Below, piece after piece: positions 28,930 to 38,107 of a DNA stretch of 39,279 nucleotides; the first letter of the stretch is position 1; each line of letters begins with the position of its first letter. Under the pieces are notes generated by a model that was not told where the DNA came from, searched no databases, and saw nothing but the letters and a program-made list of their open reading frames with translations. Both the position numbers and the translations under genes were made by a program. This DNA is from Bacteroidota bacterium (GTDB lineage: Bacteria; Bacteroidota; Bacteroidia; Bacteroidales; WCHB1-69), in the NCBI GenBank assembly GCA_009786185.1, contig WQTS01000124.1, positions 1 through 39,279 on the forward strand. Reading direction: 5' to 3'.

Positions 28930-30879
28930 TTACCTCACAATCAACTTCTGCGAAACAGCTGCAGAAGCCGTTTTTACATTAACAATATAAACTCCTGCAG
29001 GATAATGGGCAACATTTAATTCAATTTTGTTTTGTTGCCCTTTTTCAGTATGAAGTACCTGTCCCATAATGTTAGTTACTGTTAAAGTATAAGGATGATT
29101 TATATTTACCTCAATTACAGCTTTGTCATTTGCGGGATTCGGGTAGATTTTAAAATTTTCAATTCTTTCGTTTTCAGCTATTTTATTCCACAAACCTTGC
29201 CAAACTTCGTTGGTATTGTTGTAAACTCCGGCTTCCGAAGTACATATATTTACGGAGAATACACCGAAAGATTCAGACATCCATGGAGTATCATTTATAG
29301 TGGTCGGAAATGGAAAATAGTCGTTCAACCAAGTGAATATCAAGCGATCATTTTTAGTGTTCATACTCATGGTTGGGTATCCGTTTTCAGAAGTTTTTAT
29401 TACTTCAATATAACCTATATGGTCTATCCCATTTTCAGCAGGTCCTCCATAATTACTCCAGTCATAAAAGAAATAATCTTCATGATACGATAGCCATGAC
29501 GTGTTATCTTTTTGATTGTAAGTATCTCCATTATCATGAGAAACGGTTAAGAAAACGCCCCTATAAAACTCTCCGCTTATTGGTGATGGGAGTTTTTCAA
29601 TAATAGAAGAATACATCAAATACACTTTGCCGCCTGTTGCAATTAAACGAGGATGGGAAATGTAGCCGGGATTACCGTAATTGTTGTTTAAATCAGGAAA
29701 ATGACTGAGTCGCCAGTAAAATTTATCAAATCCAAGAACACTCGGCGCATCTATAAAGTTTGGCAATTGGTTGTAGGTATAGCCTTCAATTTCATCGGTA
29801 GCTGCATTATAAATGACCCCCATATCGTCTTCATGCATTAAGGGTTGCCCTTCTTTCCATGTGAATAAGCCACAAAGGTAATAATAGTAAGGTCTAGGAT
29901 AAAATATCCAGTGCTTTCTAATTCGCATTTGCGCACTGAATGCAATGTGTACCACATTATCATCGCCGATAGCTGCCGCCACTGTGGTTGCATACATCAT
30001 GGGTCCGACTAAATCGGTAGATGTCCAACTCCAGCTGCAATCATAAACTAAAGTACGTGTCCATGTATTTCCCCCATCTTTCGACTCTAAATAAGCAACT
30101 TTTCCACCTGCATACGCAAGCACAATGTGATTGCCACGGGTGGTAAGTACATAATTATCAGCAGAAAGCGACACTTGATCTTCAAGCGGCATTACAGAGA
30201 AGTCGAAAGTTTTATAATCTTCCCATGTTTTTCCACCATCTGTAGATCTAAAATAAATAGGGCACCTTGGAATTTGTTCACCATCTACCTCTAAAGTAAC
30301 ACCATAGTCGTTGCTCGTAACGCAAACCATGTGTATGGTATTACCTACTGCTACCATAGTGGGCCAAAGTATTATGGTACTGCCATTGCTGAGTACAGGT
30401 CCTTTAAGAATATATTGTTGCCACTCGCCTTCGTGGCGTTTTTCTCTATAGTTCACATACATACCACCGGCGGCAGAGCTATGAGAGACTACACATTCGC
30501 CTTCTTCCGTATAAACGTGCGTGCCCCAGCCGGGAGAGCCAATAGGGTTATTTTCAATTCTTTCAAGAGGTGGTTCAGTACTTGGAGCGGAACCCCATTT
30601 CTGTGTACTTTGATCAAAGTAATTAATTGCAGTACCGCGTTCTCCTGATAACGGGCTTCCACTCGGAACACCTCCAATTGTCCACACGGCAGCACACTTG
30701 CTTCCATCCGGCGACCAACTAATTGTATTGCGCGCACTGGCATTGGTTACAGTAATATAATGAGTTTCACCAATTTTTTCACTAAAACCTTTACTTTGTG
30801 GTATGAAAGGGGATGTGCGCTGGGCTGCCAAAGAGATGCAAAATGCAGCCCCCAAAATAAAGAATAATGATTTTTTCAT
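28930..30879 (-). CDS. Asp-box (BNR) T9SS protein, paralogue B
   Basis: A 649-residue secreted protein with a signal peptide (MKKSLFFILGAAFCISLAAQ). Asp-box motifs of the sialidase-type propeller are seen at 212-219 (STDGGKTW), 266-273 (SKDGGNTW) and 447-454 (SHDNGDTY). Residues 578-649 are a T9SS type A sorting domain (IYPNPANDKAVIEV ... YPAGVYIVNVKT). I do not find the FRIP motif or a clear arginine triad, so sialidase activity is not supported; a propeller-type binding or glycosidase role is possible. It is a close tandem duplicate of the upstream gene, starting 27 bases after its stop codon, and is probably on the same mRNA. TTAACCAA lies 11 bases before the ATG. Confidence 0.82.
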   Translation of the reverse strand: MKKSLFFILGAAFCISLAAQRTSPFIPQSKGFSEKIGETHYITVTNASARNTISWSPDGSKCAAVWTIGGVPSGSPLSGERGTAINYFDQSTQKWGSAPSTEPPLERIENNPIGSPGWGTHVYTEEGECVVSHSSAAGGMYVNYREKRHEGEWQQYILKGPVLSNGSTIILWPTMVAVGNTIHMVCVTSNDYGVTLEVDGEQIPRCPIYFRSTDGGKTWEDYKTFDFSVMPLEDQVSLSADNYVLTTRGNHIVLAYAGGKVAYLESKDGGNTWTRTLVYDCSWSWTSTDLVGPMMYATTVAAAIGDDNVVHIAFSAQMRIRKHWIFYPRPYYYYLCGLFTWKEGQPLMHEDDMGVIYNAATDEIEGYTYNQLPNFIDAPSVLGFDKFYWRLSHFPDLNNNYGNPGYISHPRLIATGGKVYLMYSSIIEKLPSPISGEFYRGVFLTVSHDNGDTYNQKDNTSWLSYHEDYFFYDWSNYGGPAENGIDHIGYIEVIKTSENGYPTMSMNTKNDRLIFTWLNDYFPFPTTINDTPWMSESFGVFSVNICTSEAGVYNNTNEVWQGLWNKIAENERIENFKIYPNPANDKAVIEVNINHPYTLTVTNIMGQVLHTEKGQQNKIELNVAHYPAGVYIVNVKTASAAVSQKLIVR

Positions 30880-30906
30880 AAAATTGCATTTTGGTTAATA
30901 TATCTT

Positions 30907-32940
30907 TTACCTCACAACCAACTTCCGCGAAACAGCTGCAGAAGCCGTTTTTACATTAACAATATAAACTCCTGCAGGATAACGAGTAACATTTAATTCA
31001 ATTTTGCTTTGTTGCCCTTTTTCAGTATGAACCACTTGCCCCATAATATTGGCTATGGTTAAAGTATAAGGATGATTTGTATTTACTTCAATTACAGCTC
31101 TGTTATTCGCAGGATTCGGGTAGATTTTAAAATTTTCAATTCTTTCGTTTTCAGCTACTTTATTCCACAAACCTTGCCAAACTTCGTTGGTGTTATTGTA
31201 AATTCCGGCTTCCCAAATGCTTATATTGGTTGCAAATACATCATAACGTTCCGGAAAATATCCCGGATCTGGGGGAGTATAAGGATTGTTTAACCAAGTA
31301 AATACCAAACGATCATTCTTAATATTTATACTCATAGTAGGATATCCATTTTCGGAAGAGCATATAAACGTAATGTATCCGATATAAACTTGTCCACCTG
31401 GTGCAGGTCCTTCATATTTACTCCAATCGCAGAAGAAATAATCTTTATGATAGGATAACCAAGAAGTGTGCTCTTTTTGATTGTAAGTATCTCCGTTATC
31501 ATGAGAAACGGTTAAGAAAACGCCTCTGAAATATTCGCTGGTTATCGCTAACATCGGTGGCTGAATAATAGAAGAATACATTAAATATACGCTACCGTCT
31601 TTTGCTATTAAACGAGGGTGAGAAATATAGCCCACATTACTATAGCCACTATTTAATGGGGGAGGTGACTCAGGATCCCACCAGTAGAATCGGTCAAATC
31701 CAAGAAGATCCGGTGCATCAATAAAGTTTGGTAATTCATCATAAGTATAATCTTCTAGGTGGCCGTTACTAAGCGTAACGCCCATATCTGCCTCCGTCAT
31801 CACAGGTTGGCCTTCTTTCCATGTAAACAAACCACACAGTGCAGGATAACTGTTATAGTAGTTTGGCTCTGTAGCGGGGTCTCTCTTGCGCATTTGCGCA
31901 CTGAATGCAATATGTACTACACCATCATCACCAATAGCTGCAGCAATTGTTGAGGCATACATCATGGGACCTACCAATACGCCTGTTGAAGTCCAACTCC
32001 AGCTGTTGTCATAAACCACATTACGCGTCCAGGTATCTCCGCCGTTTTTCGATTCCAAGTAAACCGCTTTTCCTCCTGTATAAGCAAGAATAATATGATT
32101 GCCACGTGCGGTAAGTACATAGTGGTCGCCGGAAATTTCCTTTTGGTCGGCAAGCGGCATTACGGAAAAGTCGAAAGTTTTATAATCTTCCCACGTTTTT
32201 CCACCATCTGTAGATCTAAAATAAATAGGACAAGTTGGGATTTTTTCACCATTTACTTCTAAAGTAACATTTTGATCATTGCTGGTAAGGCAAACCATGT
32301 GTAGGGTATTGCCTACCGCTACCATAGTGGGCCAAAGTATGTCGGTTCTACCATTACTGAGCATAGGCCCTTTAAGAACATATTGTTGCCAATCGCCTTC
32401 GTGGCGTTGTTCTCTGTAATTTACAAGCATACCCCCTTCGGCAGTGCAGTGAGACACCACACATTCGCCTTCTTCGGTATATACGTGCGTGCCCCAACCG
32501 GGCGCCCATGAGTGAGTTGTAGGACCTTGTTCAATTCTTTCGGTTGTATTTGGAACAGAACCCCAAGTTTGTGTGTTTTGATCAAAGTAGTTAATTCCTG
32601 TGCCGCGTTGTTGCGGGTGAAAACTTCCTGTTCCCATAGTCCATACGGCAGCGCACTTGCTTCCATCCGGCGACCAACTAACGGTGTTGCGCGCATTAGC
32701 ATTGGTTGCAGTATGGTAATACGTTTCACCAATTAGATGCGAAAAACCTCTGTTTTGTGGCGTAAAATTAGATGAACGTTGGGTAGGAACAAAGTCGGGA
32801 TTCACTTCGTGGGTAGCGCCATAAACTTCAGCTTTTTTAGCTTTTACAGATATGTTTTTTAAATCTTTGGAAGTATAGGGTTGGGCTGCTAAAGAGATGC
32901 AAAATGCAGCCGCCAAAATAAAAAATAATGATTTTTTCAT
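30907..32940 (-). CDS. Asp-box (BNR) T9SS protein, paralogue A
   Basis: A 677-residue secreted protein starting at the ATG at 32940, which opens the signal peptide MKKSLFFILAAAFCISLAAQ; a longer frame from 32997 would cover the promoter and is rejected. It differs from paralogue B by about 30 extra residues after the signal peptide (about 21-50). It shares the Asp-boxes (STDGGKTW, SKNGGDTW, SHDNGDTY) and ends in the same kind of T9SS type A sorting domain (IYPNPANNRAVIEV ... YPAGVYIVNVKT). No sialidase FRIP motif is visible, and the ligand is unknown. The promoter is at 32968-32997 and TTAACCAA lies 12 bases before the ATG. The two genes together form a secreted paralogue pair. Confidence 0.82.
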   Translation of the reverse strand: MKKSLFFILAAAFCISLAAQPYTSKDLKNISVKAKKAEVYGATHEVNPDFVPTQRSSNFTPQNRGFSHLIGETYYHTATNANARNTVSWSPDGSKCAAVWTMGTGSFHPQQRGTGINYFDQNTQTWGSVPNTTERIEQGPTTHSWAPGWGTHVYTEEGECVVSHCTAEGGMLVNYREQRHEGDWQQYVLKGPMLSNGRTDILWPTMVAVGNTLHMVCLTSNDQNVTLEVNGEKIPTCPIYFRSTDGGKTWEDYKTFDFSVMPLADQKEISGDHYVLTARGNHIILAYTGGKAVYLESKNGGDTWTRNVVYDNSWSWTSTGVLVGPMMYASTIAAAIGDDGVVHIAFSAQMRKRDPATEPNYYNSYPALCGLFTWKEGQPVMTEADMGVTLSNGHLEDYTYDELPNFIDAPDLLGFDRFYWWDPESPPPLNSGYSNVGYISHPRLIAKDGSVYLMYSSIIQPPMLAITSEYFRGVFLTVSHDNGDTYNQKEHTSWLSYHKDYFFCDWSKYEGPAPGGQVYIGYITFICSSENGYPTMSINIKNDRLVFTWLNNPYTPPDPGYFPERYDVFATNISIWEAGIYNNTNEVWQGLWNKVAENERIENFKIYPNPANNRAVIEVNTNHPYTLTIANIMGQVVHTEKGQQSKIELNVTRYPAGVYIVNVKTASAAVSRKLVVR

Positions 32941-32967
32941 GAGGTTGCGTTTTTGGTTAATAATGCG

Positions 32968-32997
32968 CAAAAGTAGTTTTTTTATTGTAAATGACAA
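32968..32997 (-). promoter_or_regulatory. Promoter for the Asp-box gene pair
   Basis: On the minus strand: TTGTC (32993-32997), 17 bases, TACTTTTG (32968-32975), fitting the Bacteroidota consensus. The leader would be short, about 20-25 bases, and contains TTAACCAA. Confidence 0.55.
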
Positions 32998-33002
32998 CCT
33001 TC

Positions 33003-34181
33003 TTAATTACTTTGTAAAATTCCTGTTGCCCTTTCAAAAATGCCAGTAACATAAGCAATTAACATCCCATAATTAGTAACGGGAATCCCGGCATCCACCG
33101 CAGGTTTTAAACGGTTAAGAATTTGCTTTTTGGTAATCATGCAGCCGCCGCATTGCACCACTAATGCGTATTTTTCAATATTCTCAACGGGAGTTAATCC
33201 GGAAATAAAATCAAAATGTAAGGTTTTGCCCGTGTATTCGGTGAGCCACTTCGGAATTTTCACCTTGCCAATATCTTCGCAAGAACTTAGGTGCGTGCAC
33301 GATTCCAAAATGAGCACGGAATCTCCGTCTTTTAAATTTTCAATCTGTGGCGTGCCTTTCAAATAGTTATCATAATCGCCTTTAAGCCTTGCAAATAAAA
33401 TGCTGAAACTGGTTAAGGGAATATGCAACGGGATGAGCGGCGCTACCGTTTTAAACACCTGACTATCTGTAATTACCAGGTTGGGTTGTATGGGTCGAAA
33501 ATTTTCGACCCGTACGTTGTTTGGTTTCATCACAACAGCCACCGCATTTTGGTCTAAAATAGCCCGAATCGTTTGCACTTGCGGTAAAATCAACCTGCCT
33601 TCAGGCGCTTCACTATCAATAGGCGTAATGAGTAGCACCGTATCATTTTCTTTTACAATACCTTCTAATAATGAATGGGTATGATATGCCGAAACGGGAA
33701 TTTTGTGTTTTATCTCTTCAATCAAAGCAGAAATCCCTTTTCCGGTTTTGGCACTTAAAGAAACCACCGTTTCATTTTCAATAATAACATCTTCAATATT
33801 AATAATATCCGATTTATTATTTACGATGATAAAAGGAGTATCTAATGCACGGAGTTTGTCCAACAGTTTTTTCTCAGTTTCGTCAAACCGGTAATTTGTA
33901 AGTACAAGAATTGCCAAATCAATATGTTTGAGTACGTTTTCGGTTTTTTCTACCCGTTTTTTCCCTAATTCGTTCACATCGTCAATTCCGGCGGTATCTA
34001 TCAGTACCACAGGTCCGATGCCGGAAATTTCCATAGATTTTTTCACAGGATCGGTAGTAGTGCCGGCAACATCGGAAACGATGGCGATTTCTTGACCGGT
34101 AAGCGCGTTAATGAGCGCGCTTTTTCCGTTGTTGCGTCGCCCGAAAATGCCGATGTGAGGTTGTGAATGATAGCCTTTCAT
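33003..34181 (-). CDS. hydF: [FeFe]-hydrogenase H-cluster maturation GTPase HydF
   Basis: A 392-residue scaffold GTPase on which the 2Fe subcluster of [FeFe]-hydrogenase is assembled before transfer to the apo-enzyme. GTPase motifs: GRRNNGKS (14-21), TTTDP switch, DTAG (62-65), NKSD (122-125). The C-terminal domain carries the cluster-binding residues Cys295, His297, Cys344 and Cys347 (ESCTHLSSCEDIGK and QCGGCM). The family pattern usually has His just before the CxxC; here it is Gln343. The length is normal. HydE, HydG and the hydrogenase are not in the window. A TATTTTTG -7 box on the minus strand (34204-34211) lies 22 bases upstream of the start, without a clear -33 box. Indicates H2-forming fermentation. 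Confidence 0.95.
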   Translation of the reverse strand: MKGYHSQPHIGIFGRRNNGKSALINALTGQEIAIVSDVAGTTTDPVKKSMEISGIGPVVLIDTAGIDDVNELGKKRVEKTENVLKHIDLAILVLTNYRFDETEKKLLDKLRALDTPFIIVNNKSDIINIEDVIIENETVVSLSAKTGKGISALIEEIKHKIPVSAYHTHSLLEGIVKENDTVLLITPIDSEAPEGRLILPQVQTIRAILDQNAVAVVMKPNNVRVENFRPIQPNLVITDSQVFKTVAPLIPLHIPLTSFSILFARLKGDYDNYLKGTPQIENLKDGDSVLILESCTHLSSCEDIGKVKIPKWLTEYTGKTLHFDFISGLTPVENIEKYALVVQCGGCMITKKQILNRLKPAVDAGIPVTNYGMLIAYVTGIFERATGILQSN

Positions 34182-34227
34182 TTTTATAATAAAATTGATG
34201 GCACAAAAATAACAATTCTAAATCCTC

Positions 34228-34261
34228 TTTGTGCATAATTGAAAAATTTCATGTTTATTTG
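34228..34261 (+). promoter_or_regulatory. Possible promoter for the acyl-CoA synthetase gene
   Basis: TTTGTG (34228-34233), 20 bases, TTTATTTG (34254-34261). One mismatch in the -7 box and the longer spacer make this weaker than the others in the window. Confidence 0.35.
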
Positions 34262-34298
34262 CCAATTGAAATTTGAACCCAAAATTCATTAGCGAAGT

Positions 34299-36359
34299 AT
34301 GATAAATCCTAAATTATTAAACCCGAAAAGTGTTGTAATAATAGGCGCATCGAATGATGTGCAAAAACCGGGGGGCAAAGTTTTTAAAAACTTGTTAGAC
34401 AGTCCGTTTTCCGGAAATGTATATGCTGTAAATCCGAAAGAAACCCACGTGCAAGGTGTAGCTTGTTTTGCCAAAGTAGAGGATTTGCCGCAGGTGGATT
34501 GTGCTATTTTAGCGGTGGCGGCAAAGTTTTGTCCGCATGCCGTTGAGGTGCTGGCACGCCAAAAAAATACCGGCGGCTTTATTATTCTTTCCGCTGGCTT
34601 CTCCGAAGAAAACGAAGAGGGTGCAAAGTTGGAAAAACAAATCGTGGAAATCATCAATAGTACGGGTGGAACTCTAATCGGTCCCAACTGCACCGGATTT
34701 TTAAACAGAAATTATACCGGAAATTTTGCTACTCCGGTACCGCCGTTGCAACCCAATGGCATTGACTTTGTTTCCGGCTCCGGCGCAACCGCCGTGTTCA
34801 TCACCGAATACGGAATGAGCAATGGTTTGACTTTCAACAGTATTTGGTCGGTAGGAAACTCTGCGCAAACCGGCATTGAAGAAGTGTTGGCGCATTTAGA
34901 CGAAACTTTCGATTCCAAAACCAGCTCTCGTGTAATTATGCTGTACATGGAAAATGTGCGCAATCCGCAAAAATTGTTGAAACATGCGGTGTCGTTGTAT
35001 CACAAAGGCGCTCGTATTGCCGCTATAAAATCGGGTGGTTCGGCAGCCGGAAGCCGCGCAGCTTCTTCACACACGGGTGCATTAGCTACCAATGACGTAG
35101 CGGTAGATGCACTGTTTAGAAAAGCAGGCATTGTACGTTGCCACACTCGCGAAGAATTGACTACCGTGTGCTCCATTTTCATGCATCCCGAAGTGAAAGG
35201 GAAAAATATTGCCATTATTACACACGCCGGCGGTCCGGCGGTGATGTTAACCGACACGCTTTCCAATAATGGTTTGGAAGTGCCGCACTTAGAAGGTGCA
35301 AAAGCGGAAGCGTTGCTATCCAAATTGTATCCGGGTTCGTCCGTTGCCAATCCTATAGACTTTTTGGCAACCGGCACGGCAGAACAACTTGGATTTATTA
35401 TTGACGCCTGTGAAAACGACTTTGACAATATTGACGCGATGGCGGTAATTTTCGGTTCGCCCGGACTTTTTCCCAATTGGGACGTTTACGAATTGTTAGA
35501 CAACAAAATGAAAACGTGTAAAAAGCCGATTTTTCCTATTCTTCCCTCCATCCAAAATGTAAAAGAAGAGATTGCCGATTTCATTGAAAATAAACATCGT
35601 ATTAATTTTCCGGAAGAATGTGTGTTTGGATACGCGTTGGCAAAAGTAGTGAACACGCCAAAACCGCAACTGCTGCATCCCGAAATGCCGAAAATTGATC
35701 ACGCTGCTATTAGAAATGTGATTGATAATTGCGAAAACGGATACTTAGGCTTGAGTGAAATAGCTCTATTATTAGATGCTGCCGGAATTACACGAAAGCA
35801 AGAAATAGAAGTGATTACGTTGGATGATGCCATTGCTGCTGCCAAAAAATTGGGATTTCCGGTGGTCATGAAAGTAGTCGGTCCCGTGCACAAATCCGAT
35901 GTGGGAGGCGTGGTGTTAAATGTGAAAGATGAAGCTACCGTAATCTTTGAGTTTGAACGTCTTATAAAAATACAAGATACGTATGCCGTTGAAATTAGTC
36001 CGATGTATTACGGTACGGAAATCTTCGTTGGCGCATCGAAAGAAGAGAAATTCGGGCATCAAATTTTATTCGGATTGGGCGGCATTTTTATTGAAGTATT
36101 GAAAGATGTGCAAGCTGCATTAGCGCCGGTAGGCAAACAGGAAGCCTTAGATTTAATGAAGACGTTACGCGGCTACAAAATACTAAAAGGCGTTCGCAGG
36201 CAAGAACCCGTAAACGAAGAAATGTTTGCCGATACTATTGCACGCGTTTCGGCGTTAGTACAAATAGCCCCCGAAATTGCCGAAATGGATTTAAACCCCT
36301 TATTAGGAACCTCAAAAAGTATAACAGCGGTAGATGCCCGCATCAGAGTAGAAAAATAA
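34299..36359 (+). CDS. ADP-forming acetyl/acyl-CoA synthetase, fused alpha-beta
   Basis: A 686-residue NDP-forming acyl-CoA synthetase, which turns acyl-CoA, ADP and phosphate into acid, CoA and ATP: substrate-level phosphorylation in anaerobes. The CoA-binding domain comes first (SVVIIGASNDVQKPGGKVFKNL), then the ligase domain (TGGTLIGPNCTGFLN) with the phosphorylated His in SSHTGALATND (about 257), a second ligase domain (IAIITHAGGPAVMLTD), and a C-terminal ATP-grasp domain (VVMKVVGPVHKSDVGGVVLNV; EMDLNPLL). All domains are intact in one chain, as in many bacterial forms. The acyl specificity (acetyl, propionyl or branched) cannot be told. The stop overlaps the next start by one base (TAATG), so the glycosyltransferase is translationally coupled although unrelated in pathway. 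Confidence 0.92.
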   Translation: MINPKLLNPKSVVIIGASNDVQKPGGKVFKNLLDSPFSGNVYAVNPKETHVQGVACFAKVEDLPQVDCAILAVAAKFCPHAVEVLARQKNTGGFIILSAGFSEENEEGAKLEKQIVEIINSTGGTLIGPNCTGFLNRNYTGNFATPVPPLQPNGIDFVSGSGATAVFITEYGMSNGLTFNSIWSVGNSAQTGIEEVLAHLDETFDSKTSSRVIMLYMENVRNPQKLLKHAVSLYHKGARIAAIKSGGSAAGSRAASSHTGALATNDVAVDALFRKAGIVRCHTREELTTVCSIFMHPEVKGKNIAIITHAGGPAVMLTDTLSNNGLEVPHLEGAKAEALLSKLYPGSSVANPIDFLATGTAEQLGFIIDACENDFDNIDAMAVIFGSPGLFPNWDVYELLDNKMKTCKKPIFPILPSIQNVKEEIADFIENKHRINFPEECVFGYALAKVVNTPKPQLLHPEMPKIDHAAIRNVIDNCENGYLGLSEIALLLDAAGITRKQEIEVITLDDAIAAAKKLGFPVVMKVVGPVHKSDVGGVVLNVKDEATVIFEFERLIKIQDTYAVEISPMYYGTEIFVGASKEEKFGHQILFGLGGIFIEVLKDVQAALAPVGKQEALDLMKTLRGYKILKGVRRQEPVNEEMFADTIARVSALVQIAPEIAEMDLNPLLGTSKSITAVDARIRVEK

Positions 36360-37528
36360 TGAAACTGTTGGTGCTTCTTCCTCGTGTTCCGTATCCGCTT
36401 GAAAAAGGGGATAAACTTCGTGCATTTTATCAAATAAAGGAATTATCGAAATACCACGATATTTATTTGGTGGCGCTGCAAGATGCACCGCTCCATCCCG
36501 AAGCATTGGAAAAAATTGAGCCTTATTGTAAAGAAATTCATCTGATTAAATTGTCGTGGGTTAGCAAATGCTGGGGCATCGTGCGTGCGCTTCTCAAAGG
36601 ATTGCCCATACAATGCGGTTATTTTTACAGCAATAAAGCCAAGCGGAAAATAAAAAATCTCATCAATAAAATTCATCCTGATCATATTTATTGTTTTATG
36701 ATTAGAATGACGGAGTATGTGAAAAAATATCAAGACTGCCATAAAACATTAGATTATCAGGATGTATTATCTATGGGAATGAAGCGCAGGCTTGAAAAAG
36801 CGCCGATTTGGAAGAAACCGATTTTTCTATATGAATATCAGGCATTAAGACGTTACGAAAAAAATATTTTTCCCCACTTTACCAATAAAATCATCATTAC
36901 AAGCATTGATCGTGACTTGATTCATCATCCTCAAAAACAATATATTCAAGTAGTATCGAACGGCATTGATTTTGAGAAATTTTCACATATAAAAAAAGAG
37001 AAAATATATGATTTGATTTTTGCCGGAAACATGTTATACCCGCCCAATATAGATGCGGTTTTATTTTTGGTGAAATCCATTTTTCCAAAACTTCTTGTAA
37101 AATTTCCCCATTTGAAACTATGTATTTGCGGCGCTACACCGGCTCCGGCAATTAAAGCATTAGCCTCTGAAAACATTACGGTTACGGGTTGGGTGGACGA
37201 AATGGCGGAGTATTATGCGCAGTCGAAGATTTTTATTGCACCCATGCAATTAGGTACCGGCTTGCAAAACAAACTATTGGAAGCGATGGCTATGAAACTA
37301 CCTTGTGTAACTTCTCCTCTTGCCGGAAAACCGATTGAAGGTGCGCAAAATCATCACAGCTTATTAATATGCAATACCGTAGATGAATACGTAGAAACAG
37401 TTTCAAAATTATTAAACGATACTGATTTTTACCACACCATAGCTGAAAACGGATACCAATTCGTAAAAGCGAATTACGATTGGGAAGAGGTTGGGAAAAA
37501 ATTAGAAGAAGTAATGAACGAAGATTAG
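36359..37528 (+). CDS. Glycosyltransferase, GT4-like
   Basis: A 389-residue GT-B fold glycosyltransferase. The N-terminal acceptor half begins KLLVLLPRVPYPLEKGDKLRAFYQIKELS, the pattern of GT4 enzymes that work on surface polysaccharide or lipid-linked sugars. The C-terminal donor half has VVSNGIDFEKF, DLIFAGNMLYPPNIDAV, TGWVDEMAEYYAQSKIFIAP and the nucleotide-sugar motif GTGLQNKLLEAMAMKLPCV. There is no signal peptide or membrane segment, so it is probably cytoplasmic or peripheral. Donor and acceptor are unknown; no polysaccharide cluster surrounds it. Its start codon overlaps the upstream stop (TAATG). A repeat with hairpins (37532-37583) follows at once and may end the transcript. Confidence 0.88.
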   Translation: MKLLVLLPRVPYPLEKGDKLRAFYQIKELSKYHDIYLVALQDAPLHPEALEKIEPYCKEIHLIKLSWVSKCWGIVRALLKGLPIQCGYFYSNKAKRKIKNLINKIHPDHIYCFMIRMTEYVKKYQDCHKTLDYQDVLSMGMKRRLEKAPIWKKPIFLYEYQALRRYEKNIFPHFTNKIIITSIDRDLIHHPQKQYIQVVSNGIDFEKFSHIKKEKIYDLIFAGNMLYPPNIDAVLFLVKSIFPKLLVKFPHLKLCICGATPAPAIKALASENITVTGWVDEMAEYYAQSKIFIAPMQLGTGLQNKLLEAMAMKLPCVTSPLAGKPIEGAQNHHSLLICNTVDEYVETVSKLLNDTDFYHTIAENGYQFVKANYDWEEVGKKLEEVMNED

Positions 37529-37531
37529 TAG

Positions 37532-37583
37532 GGGCGCAAAATCTTGCGCCCATCAATAATTAATACGCAAAATCTTGCGCCCA
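37532..37583. repeat. Direct repeat with CGCAA..TTGCG hairpins
   Basis: Two exact 18-base copies (37535-37552 and 37566-37583) of a sequence that folds on itself: GGGCGCAA / TTGCGCCC around AATC in the first, a shorter CGCAA / TTGCG stem in the second. It occupies most of the gap between the glycosyltransferase and DUF4293 genes. It could slow or end transcription, but there is no T-run. Confidence 0.7.
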
Positions 37584-37604
37584 AATAATTAAAAAACACA
37601 TATT

Positions 37605-38078
37605 ATGATCCAACGCAAACAAACCATTTATCTATTTTTCGCAGGCTTGGTTACCCTTGTACTGCTTCTCATCCCTTTCGGGAAATTTACCATAGAAGGA
37701 GTTCCATGTTTTGAATATGGCGCCTTTTCCGTTAAAACGATAACAGAAAAAGAGGTTATAGTAAGCACGATAGGAAACGCCCTGCTACTCATTGCAACCT
37801 CCGCTTTATCATTTATTACGATGTTTCTGTATAAAAATCGAAAGCTTCAGCTAACACTCATATCGCTCAATATGTTGATTATTTTGTTAGCCATATTTAC
37901 CGTTTTATACATCTATCCGAATTTTGTGTTTCCGAAAAATCCAAATTTTTACGACGCCACTTTAAAATATGATTACGTCTTTTTAATTTGCTTCATTCCA
38001 CCTGTTGGATTATATTTGGCTAAAAAAGCGATTGCCAAAGACGAGGCATTGGTGCGAAGTATGGATAGATTGCGTTAA
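37605..38078 (+). CDS. DUF4293 family integral membrane protein
   Basis: A 157-residue protein with four predicted membrane segments (about 7-25, 51-75, 81-103 and 123-141). The start MIQRKQTIYLFFAGL and the end KKAIAKDEALVRSMDRLR are the signature of DUF4293, a family confined to Bacteroidota whose function is not known. The conserved charged C-terminal tail should lie in the cytoplasm. It is 26 bases beyond the hairpin repeat after the glycosyltransferase and 81 bases before the helicase, which has its own promoter. The family restriction is one of the firmer taxonomic clues in the window. Confidence 0.88.
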   Translation: MIQRKQTIYLFFAGLVTLVLLLIPFGKFTIEGVPCFEYGAFSVKTITEKEVIVSTIGNALLLIATSALSFITMFLYKNRKLQLTLISLNMLIILLAIFTVLYIYPNFVFPKNPNFYDATLKYDYVFLICFIPPVGLYLAKKAIAKDEALVRSMDRLR

Positions 38079-38107
38079 ATCGGGCGCGCAAAAATTTCTC
38101 TATCCTC

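Noticed and set aside
28930-32940. Calling the two Asp-box proteins sialidases (nanH)
   Set aside because: Asp-boxes occur in many propeller proteins and no FRIP motif or arginine triad could be identified.
32941-32997. Longer start for Asp-box paralogue A
   Set aside because: The extension covers the promoter and leader and would bury the signal peptide; paralogue B starts at the equivalent of 32940.
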